From Sphingorhabdus sp. (lineage in GTDB: Bacteria > Pseudomonadota > Alphaproteobacteria > Sphingomonadales > Sphingomonadaceae): DNA of 37,539 nucleotides. The DNA is taken from assembly GCF_023910635.1 (NCBI RefSeq), contig NZ_JAAVVZ010000024.1:1-37539 (forward strand). Reading direction: 5' to 3'. The notes beneath the pieces were generated by a model that worked only from the letters and a program-made list of their open reading frames with translations, was not told the DNA's origin and made no database searches. This document shows, piece after piece, positions 1-8,311 of this stretch (its first letter is position 1; every line of letters begins with the position of its first letter). The position numbers were made by a program, and so were the translations under genes.

Positions 1-7
1 GTATATA

Positions 8-628
8 CTAAATCACGAAAGCCGCGTCAATGACGATACGCCCGTCGGCTTGGGCACCCCATTCGGGCACAGCATCAGCAGTCATCGGAACCATGAACTT
101 TCTGCCTGGCTTGCCGTCGGCAGAAGGGGGCATTTGGATTTCAAGGACATCGCTCGCGCCGAAATTCTCGACAGCCACGCAGGTGCCGAGGTCAGTGCCG
201 TCGGTGGATACGCATGGCAGGCCTAAAAGGTCGCTATAATAATATTCGCCCTCACCCAATGCTGGCAAGGCTTCGCGCGGGACAGTCAACAATGTGCTGC
301 GTAGTTTTTCTGCGGCGTTGCGGTCGTTGATTTCGGCGAAGCGCGCGATTGCGCCATCTTTGGTCGGGCGGAGCGACTTTACCGTGAGCGCCCCATCATT
401 GAAGCTCTTGTAATGTTTCAAGCTGTCCAGACTATCTGCAAACAGCTTGAGACGGACTTCACCCGTCACGCCGTGCGCGCCAGAGACGGCGGCAAGCGTG
501 ACGACTTGGTCGTTCCCCTCCCGCAAGCGGGAGGGGTTAGGGGTGGAGCTCGCTATAGGCGCGCGATCTGCTTTCGAGGATGGAAGCCCACCCCCGACCC
601 CTCCCGCCTGCGGGAGGGGAGCAGTCAT
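8..628 (-). CDS. rimM: Ribosome maturation factor RimM with repeat-derived N-terminal insertion
   Basis: RimM is a cytoplasmic factor that binds ribosomal protein uS19 and assists maturation of the 30S head. The core starts at about residue 39 with VVTLAAVSGAHGVTGEVRLK, the typical RimM N-terminal beta-barrel start, and continues into the PRC-barrel region (EGEYYYSDLLGLPC, then the C-terminal MVPMTADAVPEWG). The ATG at 626-628 overlaps the rpsP stop codon as TAATG, which implies translational coupling. Residues 4-38 are encoded exactly by a 105-bp palindromic repeat. Without it the protein would read MTA-NDQVVTLAAV, a normal RimM start, and be 171 aa instead of 206. I see no ATG or GTG start between the repeat and the core. 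A TTG inside the repeat (the L of SRLREG) is the only nearby alternative. It lies downstream of ffh and rpsP in one minus-strand transcription unit; trmD and rplS would be expected beyond the window edge. Confidence 0.93.
   Translation of the reverse strand: MTAPLPQAGGVGGGLPSSKADRAPIASSTPNPSRLREGNDQVVTLAAVSGAHGVTGEVRLKLFADSLDSLKHYKSFNDGALTVKSLRPTKDGAIARFAEINDRNAAEKLRSTLLTVPREALPALGEGEYYYSDLLGLPCVSTDGTDLGTCVAVENFGASDVLEIQMPPSADGKPGRKFMVPMTADAVPEWGAQADGRIVIDAAFVI
515..619. repeat. 105-bp REP/BIME-like palindromic element inside rimM
   Basis: Two 22-bp palindromes with 10-bp arms CCCCTCCCGC / GCGGGAGGGG lie at 515-536 (loop AA) and 598-619 (loop CT). Between them, TTAGGGGTGG (537-546) and CCACCCCCGA (588-597) form a second, imperfect inverted pair around a 41-nt spacer. 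The whole element is therefore a large symmetric structure like a paired REP unit. Its length is exactly 105 nt, it begins and ends on rimM codon boundaries, and it contains no stop in the rimM frame. In RNA it should form two very stable hairpins just after the rimM start. I recall this type of G+C-rich repeat as dispersed in sphingomonad genomes, but that was not checked here. Confidence 0.85.
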
Positions 629-1152
629 TAGCCCTCGGCCTTTTCTTCAGTTGCTTCTTCAGCGGCTGGCGCAGCTTCTTCAGCAGCAGGCGCTTCTTCG
701 GCGGCAGCTTCAGTTGGCGCAGCTTCTTCAGCAGCAGACGCTTCTTCGGCTACGACTTCAGGCTCTGGCTCAGGTGCTGGAGCAGCGGCTGCTGCGGCGG
801 CAGCTTCTTCAGCTTCGGCCAGCTTGGTTGCCTTATCTTCTGCGCGATCCTTGGCTTTCTGGCCTGGCTCACCCTTATTTGGGTTGCTCTTGACCTTACG
901 TTCCTTAACACCAGCGACGTCCAAGAAGCGGGCGACGCGGTCCGATGGCTGTGCACCAGCGGCGAGCCAATGCTTTGCGCGTTCGGCATCGAGGATCATG
1001 CGCTCGGCGCTGTCCTTGGGAAGCTGTGGGTTGTAGCTGCCGATACGCTCAATGAACTTCCCATCGCGCGGTGCGCGGGCATCGGCCACGACGATTTTAT
1101 AATAAGGGCGCTTTTTCGAACCGCCCCGCGACAAACGCATTGATAATGCCAT
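628..1152 (-). CDS. rpsP: 30S ribosomal protein bS16 with long Ala/Glu tail
   Basis: This is a small-subunit ribosomal protein that binds 16S rRNA early in 30S assembly. The N-terminal part (residues 1 to about 85) is a complete bS16: [20 protein letters not shown], then [21 protein letters not shown]. It is followed by a linker rich in Lys and Asp and then, from about residue 115, a low-complexity tail of Ala, Glu and Pro (repeats of the type [10 protein letters not shown]). At 174 aa it is about twice the length of the E. coli protein (about 82 aa). Long acidic tails on bS16 occur in other alphaproteobacteria. An AAGGTGAG ribosome binding site precedes the ATG by about 8-10 nt. The gene lies 44 bp downstream of ffh, and its stop overlaps the rimM start. 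Confidence 0.96.
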   Translation of the reverse strand: MALSMRLSRGGSKKRPYYKIVVADARAPRDGKFIERIGSYNPQLPKDSAERMILDAERAKHWLAAGAQPSDRVARFLDVAGVKERKVKSNPNKGEPGQKAKDRAEDKATKLAEAEEAAAAAAAAPAPEPEPEVVAEEASAAEEAAPTEAAAEEAPAAEEAAPAAEEATEEKAEG

Positions 1153-1196
1153 AAAACTAACTCACCTTTCTTAAAATATCTAAACTAAACAGTATA

Positions 1197-2681
1197 TTAT
1201 TTCTTTTTATTCAAAAGCCTTGCGAGGTCAGGTGGCATCCCGCCACCGCCGCCCATTCCGGGAAATCCACCCATGCCGGGCGGCATCGCGCCGGGGGGAA
1301 GGCCGTGCATTCCCTCCATCGCGCCACCCAGATCTGCGCCGCCTTTTCCGCCAAACATCGCAGCAAGGCCCTTAAGCCCTCCCATTTTGCGGATACGCTT
1401 CATGGCGCTTGCCATTTCCTGGTGCATTTTGATCAGCTTATTGACGTCTTGCACCGTCAAGCCAGATCCTTTGGCAATGCGGATCTTGCGCTTGGCGTTC
1501 AACAATTCTGGCTTGGCGCGTTCTTTCGGTGTCATCGAACCGATGATGGCGTCCATATGCACAAGCAACTTATCGTTCATACCGCTGGCGTCCATCGCCT
1601 GCTTGGCCTTTTTCATGCCAGGCATCATGCCAGCCAATGCGCCAAGGCCGCCCATCTTGGTCATTTGACGAAATTGCATACGCAGGTCGTCCATGTCGAA
1701 CTGACCCTTGGCCATTTTGGCGGCCAGCTTGTCGGCATCCTCCTTTTCGACCATTTCGGACGCACGTTCGACCAAGCCGACGACATCACCCATGCCCAAA
1801 ATACGGCCAGCGACTCGGCTTGGGTTGAATGCTTCAATCGCATCCAGCTTCTCGCCGACACCCGCAAATTTGATTGGCTTACCCGTAATGGCGCGCATCG
1901 ACAGTGCCGCACCGCCGCGCGCATCACCATCCATACGAGTCAACACGATACCGGTCAGATTAACGCGTTCGCCAAAGCTTTTCGCAACATTCACCGCGTC
2001 CTGACCCGTGAGCGAGTCCACGACCAGCAGAATTTCCTGCGGCACCGAAACCTTCGCCACCGCCTGCATTTCGTCCATCAGTTGCTGATCAACATGTAAA
2101 CGACCAGCGGTGTCGAGGATGAGGACGTCAAAGCCCTGTAGCTTTGCCGCCTGCATAGCGCGCTTGGCAATATCGACAGGCATTTGCCCCTGAACGATGG
2201 GTAAGGTCGCGACCTCAGTCTGCGTACCGAGCGTGCCCAATTGTTCCTGCGCAGCCGGACGATTAACGTCGAGCGACGCCATCAGGACTTTCTTGCCCTG
2301 CTTCGTCTTCAACATCTTCGCGATTTTTGCGGTCGTAGTGGTTTTACCCGAACCCTGAAGGCCGACCATCATGATGATCGCGGGTGGTGCAACGGCCAGG
2401 TTCAGGTCGCTTTGTTCAGCGCCCAACATTTCAACAAGCGCGTCGTTGACGATTTTGACGACTTGCTGGCCGGGTGTGACTGACTTCAACACTTGCGCGC
2501 CGACGGCTTGCTCGGTCACCTTGTCGATGAATTCACGGACGACAGGCAACGCAACGTCAGCCTCAAGCAAGGCAACGCGCACTTCGCGCATCGCCTCACG
2601 CACATCGGCTTCGTTCAACGCACCGCGACCGCGCAGGCGATCAAACACCCCTCCTAACCGGTCACTCAGCTTGTCAAACAT
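1197..2681 (-). CDS. ffh: Signal recognition particle GTPase Ffh
   Basis: Ffh is the protein subunit of SRP. It binds 4.5S RNA and the signal sequences of nascent membrane proteins and docks with FtsY, which is also encoded in this window. An N-terminal four-helix N domain (MFDKLSDRLGGVFDRLRG) is followed by the G domain with the P-loop GLQGSGKTTTT (about residues 107-117), DTAGRLHVD, and TRMDGDARGGAALS. The Met-rich M domain follows (about 325-440), and the C-terminus is a Gly/Met/Pro-rich tail. Two in-frame ATGs are possible. The upstream one (2687) abuts an AAGGA sequence with no spacing, whereas the ATG at 2681 has the same AAGGA 6 nt upstream and gives the family-typical start MFDKLSDRL, so I chose 2681. 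It is the first gene of the ffh-rpsP-rimM unit. Confidence 0.97.
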   Translation of the reverse strand: MFDKLSDRLGGVFDRLRGRGALNEADVREAMREVRVALLEADVALPVVREFIDKVTEQAVGAQVLKSVTPGQQVVKIVNDALVEMLGAEQSDLNLAVAPPAIIMMVGLQGSGKTTTTAKIAKMLKTKQGKKVLMASLDVNRPAAQEQLGTLGTQTEVATLPIVQGQMPVDIAKRAMQAAKLQGFDVLILDTAGRLHVDQQLMDEMQAVAKVSVPQEILLVVDSLTGQDAVNVAKSFGERVNLTGIVLTRMDGDARGGAALSMRAITGKPIKFAGVGEKLDAIEAFNPSRVAGRILGMGDVVGLVERASEMVEKEDADKLAAKMAKGQFDMDDLRMQFRQMTKMGGLGALAGMMPGMKKAKQAMDASGMNDKLLVHMDAIIGSMTPKERAKPELLNAKRKIRIAKGSGLTVQDVNKLIKMHQEMASAMKRIRKMGGLKGLAAMFGGKGGADLGGAMEGMHGLPPGAMPPGMGGFPGMGGGGGMPPDLARLLNKKK

Positions 2682-2954
2682 CGACATTCCTTACCAAATC
2701 GCCCCATATGGCGCATAAACGAACAAAAAGCCGGTGAGCGAATCTTCGCCAACCAGCCTGGAAACTACGGATTTCCAACAAAAATTGAATGACAGATGTC
2801 CTGCCTTGACATGGTGATTACCAACCTAGTCATCCGAATGCAAATCATTCCGCCCGGGGTCATCAAGCAACATGTGTTTCTTAAAACGACGCCTCTTTTT
2901 GGATTAACGATATATTGACCATTTACGGCGATAAAGGATGCGATCGGAAAGATA

Positions 2955-4604
2955 ATGGAATCGCAACAAATCCTACCTGACAGATATCCGCCTCCGCGCA
3001 AACCGCGGGATGGAAATGGTCCAATTCGCAGCTTTGTCCTGTTTGCGGCGCTTGCGCTATTTGTGGCTATTGGCGGCCAATTGGGCTCCCAAATTGTGCG
3101 CACATTCATGGGCTATGGCGAAGGGACAAACCAGATCATGGTGACTGCCTTATTGCTCAATGTAGCGCTCATACTCTTAACTTGGCGTCGCACCAATGCC
3201 TTAAGCGATGAAATCCAAGTTTACCGTCAAGCAGAGGTGCGGGCACAACATCTGGCGATGACCGATCCTTTAACGAATTTGTACAACAGGCGTGCCTTTA
3301 AGGAAAAGACATCCGAAATGATCGCCCGCGCGTCGCGCCTAGGCAAGTCGATCGCGTTCCTGATGATCGATCTCGACGGCTTCAAAAAAGTGAATGACAC
3401 TTACGGCCATGACAGCGGAGATATTGTTCTACGCGAAGCGGCCGACCGAATGCGCGAGGTTGTCCCCCAGAGCAGCGTCATCGCGCGGTTGGGCGGAGAT
3501 GAATTCGTGATTTGCCTGATGTTCGAACCTGAATTTCCTGACACGGTCGACAAGATCGCCAAACATCTTATCGAAGCCTTTGCGCGGCCAGTTGCCATCG
3601 CCGATGCGTCACAAATGGTGACGGCGTCCATTGGCATCAGCCGACCAGAGCGGGATTGTGCTGCCATTGATGTCCTGATGCGCCGTGCGGACATCGCGTT
3701 ATATGCTGCGAAGACGAATGGGCGTAACGGATATCGCTGGTTCGACAACAATATGGACATTAAGCCAAGATCACGCAGCCCGCGACAGAGCGATAATCGC
3801 GACACCATATCGACTAAGGCATTCGTGCCTTTCTTTGAACCGCAGGTTGATCTTCACACTGGCGAACTGGTTGGCTTTGAAGTGCTAGCGCGCTGGGTAT
3901 CCCCCATCGGTGGCCTAGATTCACCTGACGACCTTATACCAGTCGCCGACGAAACCGGGATGAATGATGATTTGTCCATCACCATTTTCCAACAAGCGTT
4001 GCTGGAAGCGAAGAACTGGGATCCAAGCCTCACTATTTCGGTCAACATCTCGCCAGCCCAGTTAAAGGATCTTTGGCTGGCGCAAAAGATCTTCAAGCTG
4101 CTTGTCGAAACCGGTTTTCCAGCCAATCGGCTCGAAGTGGAAATTCCAGAGAGCGCGCTGTTCAGCAATCTCAGCATCGCGCAGTCCACAATAGGGAGCC
4201 TTAAAAGCCAAGGCATCCAGATTGCACTGGACGATTTCGGCACAGGCGACAGTTCACTTGCCCATCTTCGTGCGCTGCCGTTTGATCGGATAAAGATCGG
4301 CCGAAGCTGTGTCTCATCGATGCTGGATAATGCTGAAAGCGCAGCTATTGTGCAGGCGGTTGCTGGGCTTGGCAGAACCCTTCAGGTACCGATTATCGCC
4401 CAAGGTGTCGAAGACGACCATGTTCTTGCAAAACTGAAGGAATTTGGTTGTAGCAAGGGTCAAGGTGCCCTGTTTGGCCACCCCTTGAACATCGACCAGG
4501 CTCGCAACCTGCTGATCGATAATGACCTTTTTCCGAAGCTTTATCGACTTAACCCAGCCCATACCAAGCATAAAGCCAAAGTGGCGAACCACGGGGCGTA
4601 TTGA
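2955..4604 (+). CDS. Membrane GGDEF-EAL protein, GGDEF intact, EAL domain degenerate
   Basis: This is a cyclic-di-GMP signalling protein. Two hydrophobic segments (about residues 27-49 and 61-77) anchor it in the inner membrane. A GGDEF domain follows, with DLDGFKKVNDTYGHDSGD and an intact GGDEF at about residues 180-184. The usual RxxD inhibitory site ahead of GGDEF is absent (PQSS there). The C-terminal EAL domain keeps SVNISPAQL, EIPES and the DDFGTGDSSL loop. It has EVL in place of EAL (about 309), KIG in place of KID, and Gln for the conserved Glu of the AEGVE motif (AQGVE, about residue 483). From family knowledge I infer that diguanylate cyclase activity is likely, while phosphodiesterase activity may be lost or replaced by ligand sensing. 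No extra sensor domain is visible. The gene is monocistronic, with its own 270-bp upstream region. Confidence 0.88.
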   Translation: MESQQILPDRYPPPRKPRDGNGPIRSFVLFAALALFVAIGGQLGSQIVRTFMGYGEGTNQIMVTALLLNVALILLTWRRTNALSDEIQVYRQAEVRAQHLAMTDPLTNLYNRRAFKEKTSEMIARASRLGKSIAFLMIDLDGFKKVNDTYGHDSGDIVLREAADRMREVVPQSSVIARLGGDEFVICLMFEPEFPDTVDKIAKHLIEAFARPVAIADASQMVTASIGISRPERDCAAIDVLMRRADIALYAAKTNGRNGYRWFDNNMDIKPRSRSPRQSDNRDTISTKAFVPFFEPQVDLHTGELVGFEVLARWVSPIGGLDSPDDLIPVADETGMNDDLSITIFQQALLEAKNWDPSLTISVNISPAQLKDLWLAQKIFKLLVETGFPANRLEVEIPESALFSNLSIAQSTIGSLKSQGIQIALDDFGTGDSSLAHLRALPFDRIKIGRSCVSSMLDNAESAAIVQAVAGLGRTLQVPIIAQGVEDDHVLAKLKEFGCSKGQGALFGHPLNIDQARNLLIDNDLFPKLYRLNPAHTKHKAKVANHGAY

Positions 4605-4670
4605 AGGCCTGTTCCGCATACCCAGCATGAGCGGTGGACACTCCGGCCTGCAGCCCCTAAATCGCCGTGG

Positions 4671-5477
4671 ATGGCAAAAGGCGAATTTCACAAGATGCAT
4701 GGACTGGGTAATGACTTTGTCATTATTGATGCGCGCGCATGTCAGATGGAAATACCCCCTGCCCGCGCGCGGGCGATTGCGGATCGGAAGATCGGCATTG
4801 GCTGCGATCAGCTCATCCTTTTGCTTACCTCCAAAGTTGCCGATGTCGCCATGCGCATTTTTAACGCGGATGGCAGCGAAGTCGAAGCATGTGGCAATGC
4901 CTCGCGCTGCGTCGTTGCTTTGTTGAAACGAGACCTAAAAATCGAAACAAAGGGCGGGATTATTTCCGGGCAATTGTCCGGCAACGATGTAACCGTTTCC
5001 ATGGGTGAAGCCAAATTCGACTGGCAGGACATTCCGCTCGCGTTTGCCATGGACAGTGGCGCCCTGCCCCTTGCGTGGGAAGAACTGGAAAGCCCGATGG
5101 CGGTGAACATGGGCAACCCGCACGCCGTGTTCTTTGTGCACGACACCGATGCGGTTGATCTTGCCCGGCTTGGCCCAATCATTGAGCATGACGCCGCCTT
5201 TCCAGAACGCGTAAATGTCAATGTCGCGTCCGTTGACGGCTATGAAATCCGCCTGAACGTATGGGAGCGCGGCGCGGGTCTAACGGGCGCATGCGGCACA
5301 GGGGCCTGCGCGACGGCTGTTGCCGCGATCAGGCAAGGCAAGGCTTCGTCACCTGTTATCGTCCACCAATCGGGCGGCAGCTTGACCATCGCATGGGCAC
5401 CGGGGCAGCCAGTTATCATGACCGGCAGCGCGACTTATGTCTTTAGCGGACAAGCCAATTGGGATGATTTTGGATGA
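4671..5477 (+). CDS. dapF: Diaminopimelate epimerase DapF
   Basis: DapF interconverts LL- and meso-diaminopimelate in the lysine and peptidoglycan pathway in the cytoplasm. At 268 aa it has the usual length. The N-terminus FHKMHGLGNDFVIID is diagnostic. The two catalytic cysteines sit in ACGNASRC (Cys74) and TGACGTGACA (Cys208), and the MGNPHAVFF substrate loop is present. The start at 4671 has no strong ribosome binding site. The next Met (residue 9) would cut into the conserved beta strand, so 4671 is preferred. The stop codon overlaps the mtaB start as ATGA, making dapF the first gene of a tightly coupled dapF-mtaB-ftsY-ispZ operon. Confidence 0.97.
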   Translation: MAKGEFHKMHGLGNDFVIIDARACQMEIPPARARAIADRKIGIGCDQLILLLTSKVADVAMRIFNADGSEVEACGNASRCVVALLKRDLKIETKGGIISGQLSGNDVTVSMGEAKFDWQDIPLAFAMDSGALPLAWEELESPMAVNMGNPHAVFFVHDTDAVDLARLGPIIEHDAAFPERVNVNVASVDGYEIRLNVWERGAGLTGACGTGACATAVAAIRQGKASSPVIVHQSGGSLTIAWAPGQPVIMTGSATYVFSGQANWDDFG

Positions 5478-6739
5478 ATACCCCGCTGCAGAAGCCTGAA
5501 GTTATCAGCATGGGGTGCCGCCTGAACCTCGCCGAGAGCAATGCCTTGGCCGAGCAACTTGCAGGGCATGAAGACATTGTGATCATTAACAGTTGCGCCG
5601 TCACCAATGAATCCGTGCGCCAAACGCGGCAAGCCATTCGGCAAGCACATAAACGCCGCCCCGATGCCCGCTTATGGGTAACTGGCTGCGCGGCACAAGT
5701 GGAGCCTGAAACCTTTCAAAACATGCCAGAAGTGGCTGGTGTGTTCGGCAATCATGAGAAACAGAATGCCGCATTGCTGCGCGAGATAATCAATCGCCCG
5801 GACCGCCCGGTTGTCGTGTCGGACATTATGACAATTGCGCAAACCGCACCGCATCTTGTCACCGCTTACGCGGGCAAAACCCGTGCCTTTGTTGAGGTGC
5901 AAAATGGCTGCGACCATCGCTGCACCTTTTGCATCATACCCTATGGCCGGGGCAACAGCCGCTCTGTTCCAGCCGGTAGCGTTATCGAACATATTCAAAA
6001 GCTGGTGGACACGGGTTTTCAAGAGGTCGTGCTGACGGGCGTCGATGTCACCAGCTATGGCCATGATCTGCCGGGACGGCCAAATCTAGGCTCGCTTGTT
6101 GAGCGCATCTTAAAGCTTGTGCCAGACCTTCCGCGCCTTCGTCTTTCGTCCATTGACGGCGTAGAAATTGACGCACGGCTGTTTGACCTGCTGACCAGCG
6201 AAGCGCGAGTCATGCCGCATGTCCATCTGTCATTGCAGGCAGGCGACAACATGATCCTGAAGCGCATGAAACGGCGCCACAGCCGTGAACTGGCGATTGA
6301 CCTTGTTGCGCGATTAAAAACAAAAAGGCCCGACATTGCCATTGGCGCTGACATCATCGCCGGTTTCCCGACCGAGGATGACGCAATGTTTGCCAACAGC
6401 GTGGACCTCGTGCGCCAATGCGGCATCGTTCATGGACATATATTTCCCTATTCGTCCAAAAAAGGCACGCCAGCGGCGCGCATGCCGCAATTGCCGCCAC
6501 AGATTATCAAGGCCCGCGCCAAAACCCTGCGCGATGCAGTCGCCGCTGAAAAAGCCATGTGGATGAACGCATTGATCGGCACCGTTCAAGATATTGCCGT
6601 CGAAAGCGGCGGATTGGCTGGTCATGCCGAAAATTTCGCCTATCTGAAGCTCGACAAGATGATGCCGGAAGGCCGTATCGTATCGGTCCGTGTCACGCAT
6701 ATCCAAGACGGAATTTTACAGGCAGAGGTTATCGAATGA
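5474..6739 (+). CDS. mtaB: tRNA t6A37 methylthiotransferase MtaB
   Basis: This radical-SAM methylthiotransferase converts t6A to ms2t6A at position 37 of ANN-decoding tRNAs. The N-terminal UPF0004 domain carries the three auxiliary-cluster cysteines: Cys15 in GCRLN, Cys41 in NSCAVTNE, and Cys72 in VTGCAAQ. The radical-SAM CxxxCxxC motif is NGCDHRCTFCIIPYGRG (Cys146, Cys150, Cys153), followed by LTGVDVTSYG and LSLQAGDN. The opening GCRLN with NSCAVTNE fits MtaB better than MiaB or RimO. A short C-terminal TRAM-like segment is present. The gene overlaps dapF and ftsY by ATGA on both sides. Clustering with dapF and ftsY is common in alphaproteobacteria. Confidence 0.93.
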   Translation: MNTPLQKPEVISMGCRLNLAESNALAEQLAGHEDIVIINSCAVTNESVRQTRQAIRQAHKRRPDARLWVTGCAAQVEPETFQNMPEVAGVFGNHEKQNAALLREIINRPDRPVVVSDIMTIAQTAPHLVTAYAGKTRAFVEVQNGCDHRCTFCIIPYGRGNSRSVPAGSVIEHIQKLVDTGFQEVVLTGVDVTSYGHDLPGRPNLGSLVERILKLVPDLPRLRLSSIDGVEIDARLFDLLTSEARVMPHVHLSLQAGDNMILKRMKRRHSRELAIDLVARLKTKRPDIAIGADIIAGFPTEDDAMFANSVDLVRQCGIVHGHIFPYSSKKGTPAARMPQLPPQIIKARAKTLRDAVAAEKAMWMNALIGTVQDIAVESGGLAGHAENFAYLKLDKMMPEGRIVSVRVTHIQDGILQAEVIE

Positions 6740-7665
6740 GTGAGAATGCTGGGTGGACGGACCGTTTGTTCGGCGGCCTTAAAAAAACTTCAGGTAAGCT
6801 GACCGAGAATATCGCCGGGCTTGTTACCAAGGCAAAGCTTGACGCAAGCGACCTTGACGAGATTGAGGATGCTCTGATTGCCTCTGATCTTGGCCCAGCC
6901 ATGGCCTCAGTAATCCGGGACAAGATTGCCGCTGGCCGGTTTGACAAGGGTATTGATGCCGATGGCATAAGGCAGATCGTCGAGGATGAAATTGCTTCGG
7001 TCCTTGCGCCAGTTGCCTCCCCGCTGGAAATTGACGCTTTCCCGCGCCCTCAAGTCATTTTGGTCATTGGCGTTAACGGTTCAGGCAAAACAACGACCAT
7101 CGCAAAACTTGCCAATCTGTTTCTGGAACAGGATTATGGCGTCATGCTGGCGGCGGGCGATACATTCCGCGCAGCCGCTATTGGCCAGTTGAAGATTTGG
7201 GCAGAGCGCGTTGGCGTGCCGATTGTTACAGGCCCCGAAGGCGGCGACGCGGCGGGCGTGGTGTTTGACGCCGTCAAAAAGGCAACAGCCGAAGGGATTG
7301 ATGTCCTGATCGTTGATACGGCCGGCCGATTACAAAACAAACGCGAGCTTATGGATGAACTTGCCAAGATCCGCCGCGTCTTGGGTCGGCTGAATCCAGC
7401 CGCACCGCACAATGTCGTCCTCGTCCTTGACGCCACAACGGGTCAAAACGCGTTGTCACAGATTGAAACCTTTAAAGAGGTCGCAGACGTGACTGGACTG
7501 GTTATGACAAAATTGGATGGTAGCGCGCGCGGCGGCATATTGGTCGCGGCGGCAAAACAATTCGGATTGCCCATCCACGCCATTGGCGTGGGCGAAGCTA
7601 TTGATGATTTGCGGCCATTCAACCCGCAAGATGTTGCCCGCGCCATCAGCGGTGGTTCATTGTGA
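6736..7665 (+). CDS. ftsY: SRP receptor GTPase FtsY
   Basis: FtsY is the membrane-associated receptor that docks the Ffh-ribosome complex at the translocon. The protein is 309 aa and lacks the long acidic A domain of E. coli FtsY, as is usual in alphaproteobacteria. The N domain (GWTDRLFGGLKKTSGKLTEN) is followed by the G domain with GVNGSGKTTTIAKLA, DTFRAAAIGQL, DTAGRLQNK and TKLDGSARGG, ending in GVGEAIDDLRPF. The reading frame is open far upstream, but the ATG at 6736 overlaps the mtaB stop (ATGA) and gives the correct N-terminus. The stop overlaps the GTG of the next gene. Its partner ffh lies about 4 kb away on the other strand. Confidence 0.97.
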   Translation: MSENAGWTDRLFGGLKKTSGKLTENIAGLVTKAKLDASDLDEIEDALIASDLGPAMASVIRDKIAAGRFDKGIDADGIRQIVEDEIASVLAPVASPLEIDAFPRPQVILVIGVNGSGKTTTIAKLANLFLEQDYGVMLAAGDTFRAAAIGQLKIWAERVGVPIVTGPEGGDAAGVVFDAVKKATAEGIDVLIVDTAGRLQNKRELMDELAKIRRVLGRLNPAAPHNVVLVLDATTGQNALSQIETFKEVADVTGLVMTKLDGSARGGILVAAAKQFGLPIHAIGVGEAIDDLRPFNPQDVARAISGGSL

Positions 7666-8291
7666 GCGAAGTCACTCAAACACAAAAGCCATCGGGCAAG
7701 CTTAACTTCGTCCTCGATTTCGGACCGTTATTGTTGTTTTTTGTGGCGTCCAAGTTTGGCAGTTCCGACACCGACCCAAAACAGGGCGCAATTATCGGTA
7801 CGATGGTGTTTATGGCTGCGATCATCGTTGCGGTGATCGTGTCAAAGGTTAAACTCGGCAAGATTTCACCGATGTTGAAGCTAACGGCGGCCTTGGGCAT
7901 ATTCTTCGGCGCGCTAACGATCTGGTTTCACGACGAACGCTTTATCCAGATCAAGCCGACAATAATCTATGTGTTTTTTGCGGCCTTGCTCATTGGCGGG
8001 TGGATGCGTGGTAAGGCGATGCTGAAATATATTCTGGAGGCAGCCTATCAGGGTCTGAACGAAGCTGGCTGGTTAAAGCTATCGTTAAGCTGGGGGCTGT
8101 TTTTTCTCGCGCTGGCGGGATTGAACGAGATTTTCCGTCGACCCGAATGGTTTTCGTTCGATACTTGGCTTTCGATTAAAGTGTGGGGTGTAACCGCCCT
8201 CACCTTCCTTTTCGCCTTGGCCAATATCCCTATGCTAATACGCCACGGCCTGAAGCTCGGCGATGATGCCGAGCTTCCGCCGCAGGGATAA
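7662..8291 (+). CDS. Inner membrane septation protein A family (YciB/IspZ)
   Basis: This is a polytopic inner membrane protein of the YciB/IspZ family, which is linked to cell-envelope synthesis and intracellular septation but whose biochemistry is unclear. The 209-aa product has five or six hydrophobic segments. The family signatures visible are LNFVLDFGPLLLFFVASKF near the N-terminus, TIWFHDERFIQIKPTIIY in the middle, and LNEIFRRPEWFSFDTWLSIKVWG near the C-terminus. The start codon is GTG and overlaps the ftsY stop (GTGA), so it is the last gene of the dapF-mtaB-ftsY operon. The gene ends only 16 bp from the converging sodB. A 17-bp near-palindrome that recurs after chpT begins 3 nt after its stop. 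Confidence 0.92.
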   Translation: MSEVTQTQKPSGKLNFVLDFGPLLLFFVASKFGSSDTDPKQGAIIGTMVFMAAIIVAVIVSKVKLGKISPMLKLTAALGIFFGALTIWFHDERFIQIKPTIIYVFFAALLIGGWMRGKAMLKYILEAAYQGLNEAGWLKLSLSWGLFFLALAGLNEIFRRPEWFSFDTWLSIKVWGVTALTFLFALANIPMLIRHGLKLGDDAELPPQG

Positions 8292-8294
8292 GCG

Positions 8295-8311
8295 CTAGGG
8301 TCTGGACCTAG
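8295..8311 (+). repeat. 17-bp post-stop dyad repeat, copy 1
   Basis: CTAGGGTCTGGACCTAG starts 3 nt after the TAA of the ispZ/yciB gene and runs into the sodB stop codon. Its outer arms CTAGG / CCTAG are complementary. A second copy differing at one base lies just after the chpT stop, in the same orientation relative to the preceding gene. A weak TTTT run follows, so it may act as a 3'-end hairpin, but the stem is short. Confidence 0.55.

Noticed and set aside
1305-2099. 264-codon plus-strand open frame inside ffh
   Set aside because: Complete overlap with conserved Ffh domains on the other strand; no ribosome binding site or family resemblance.
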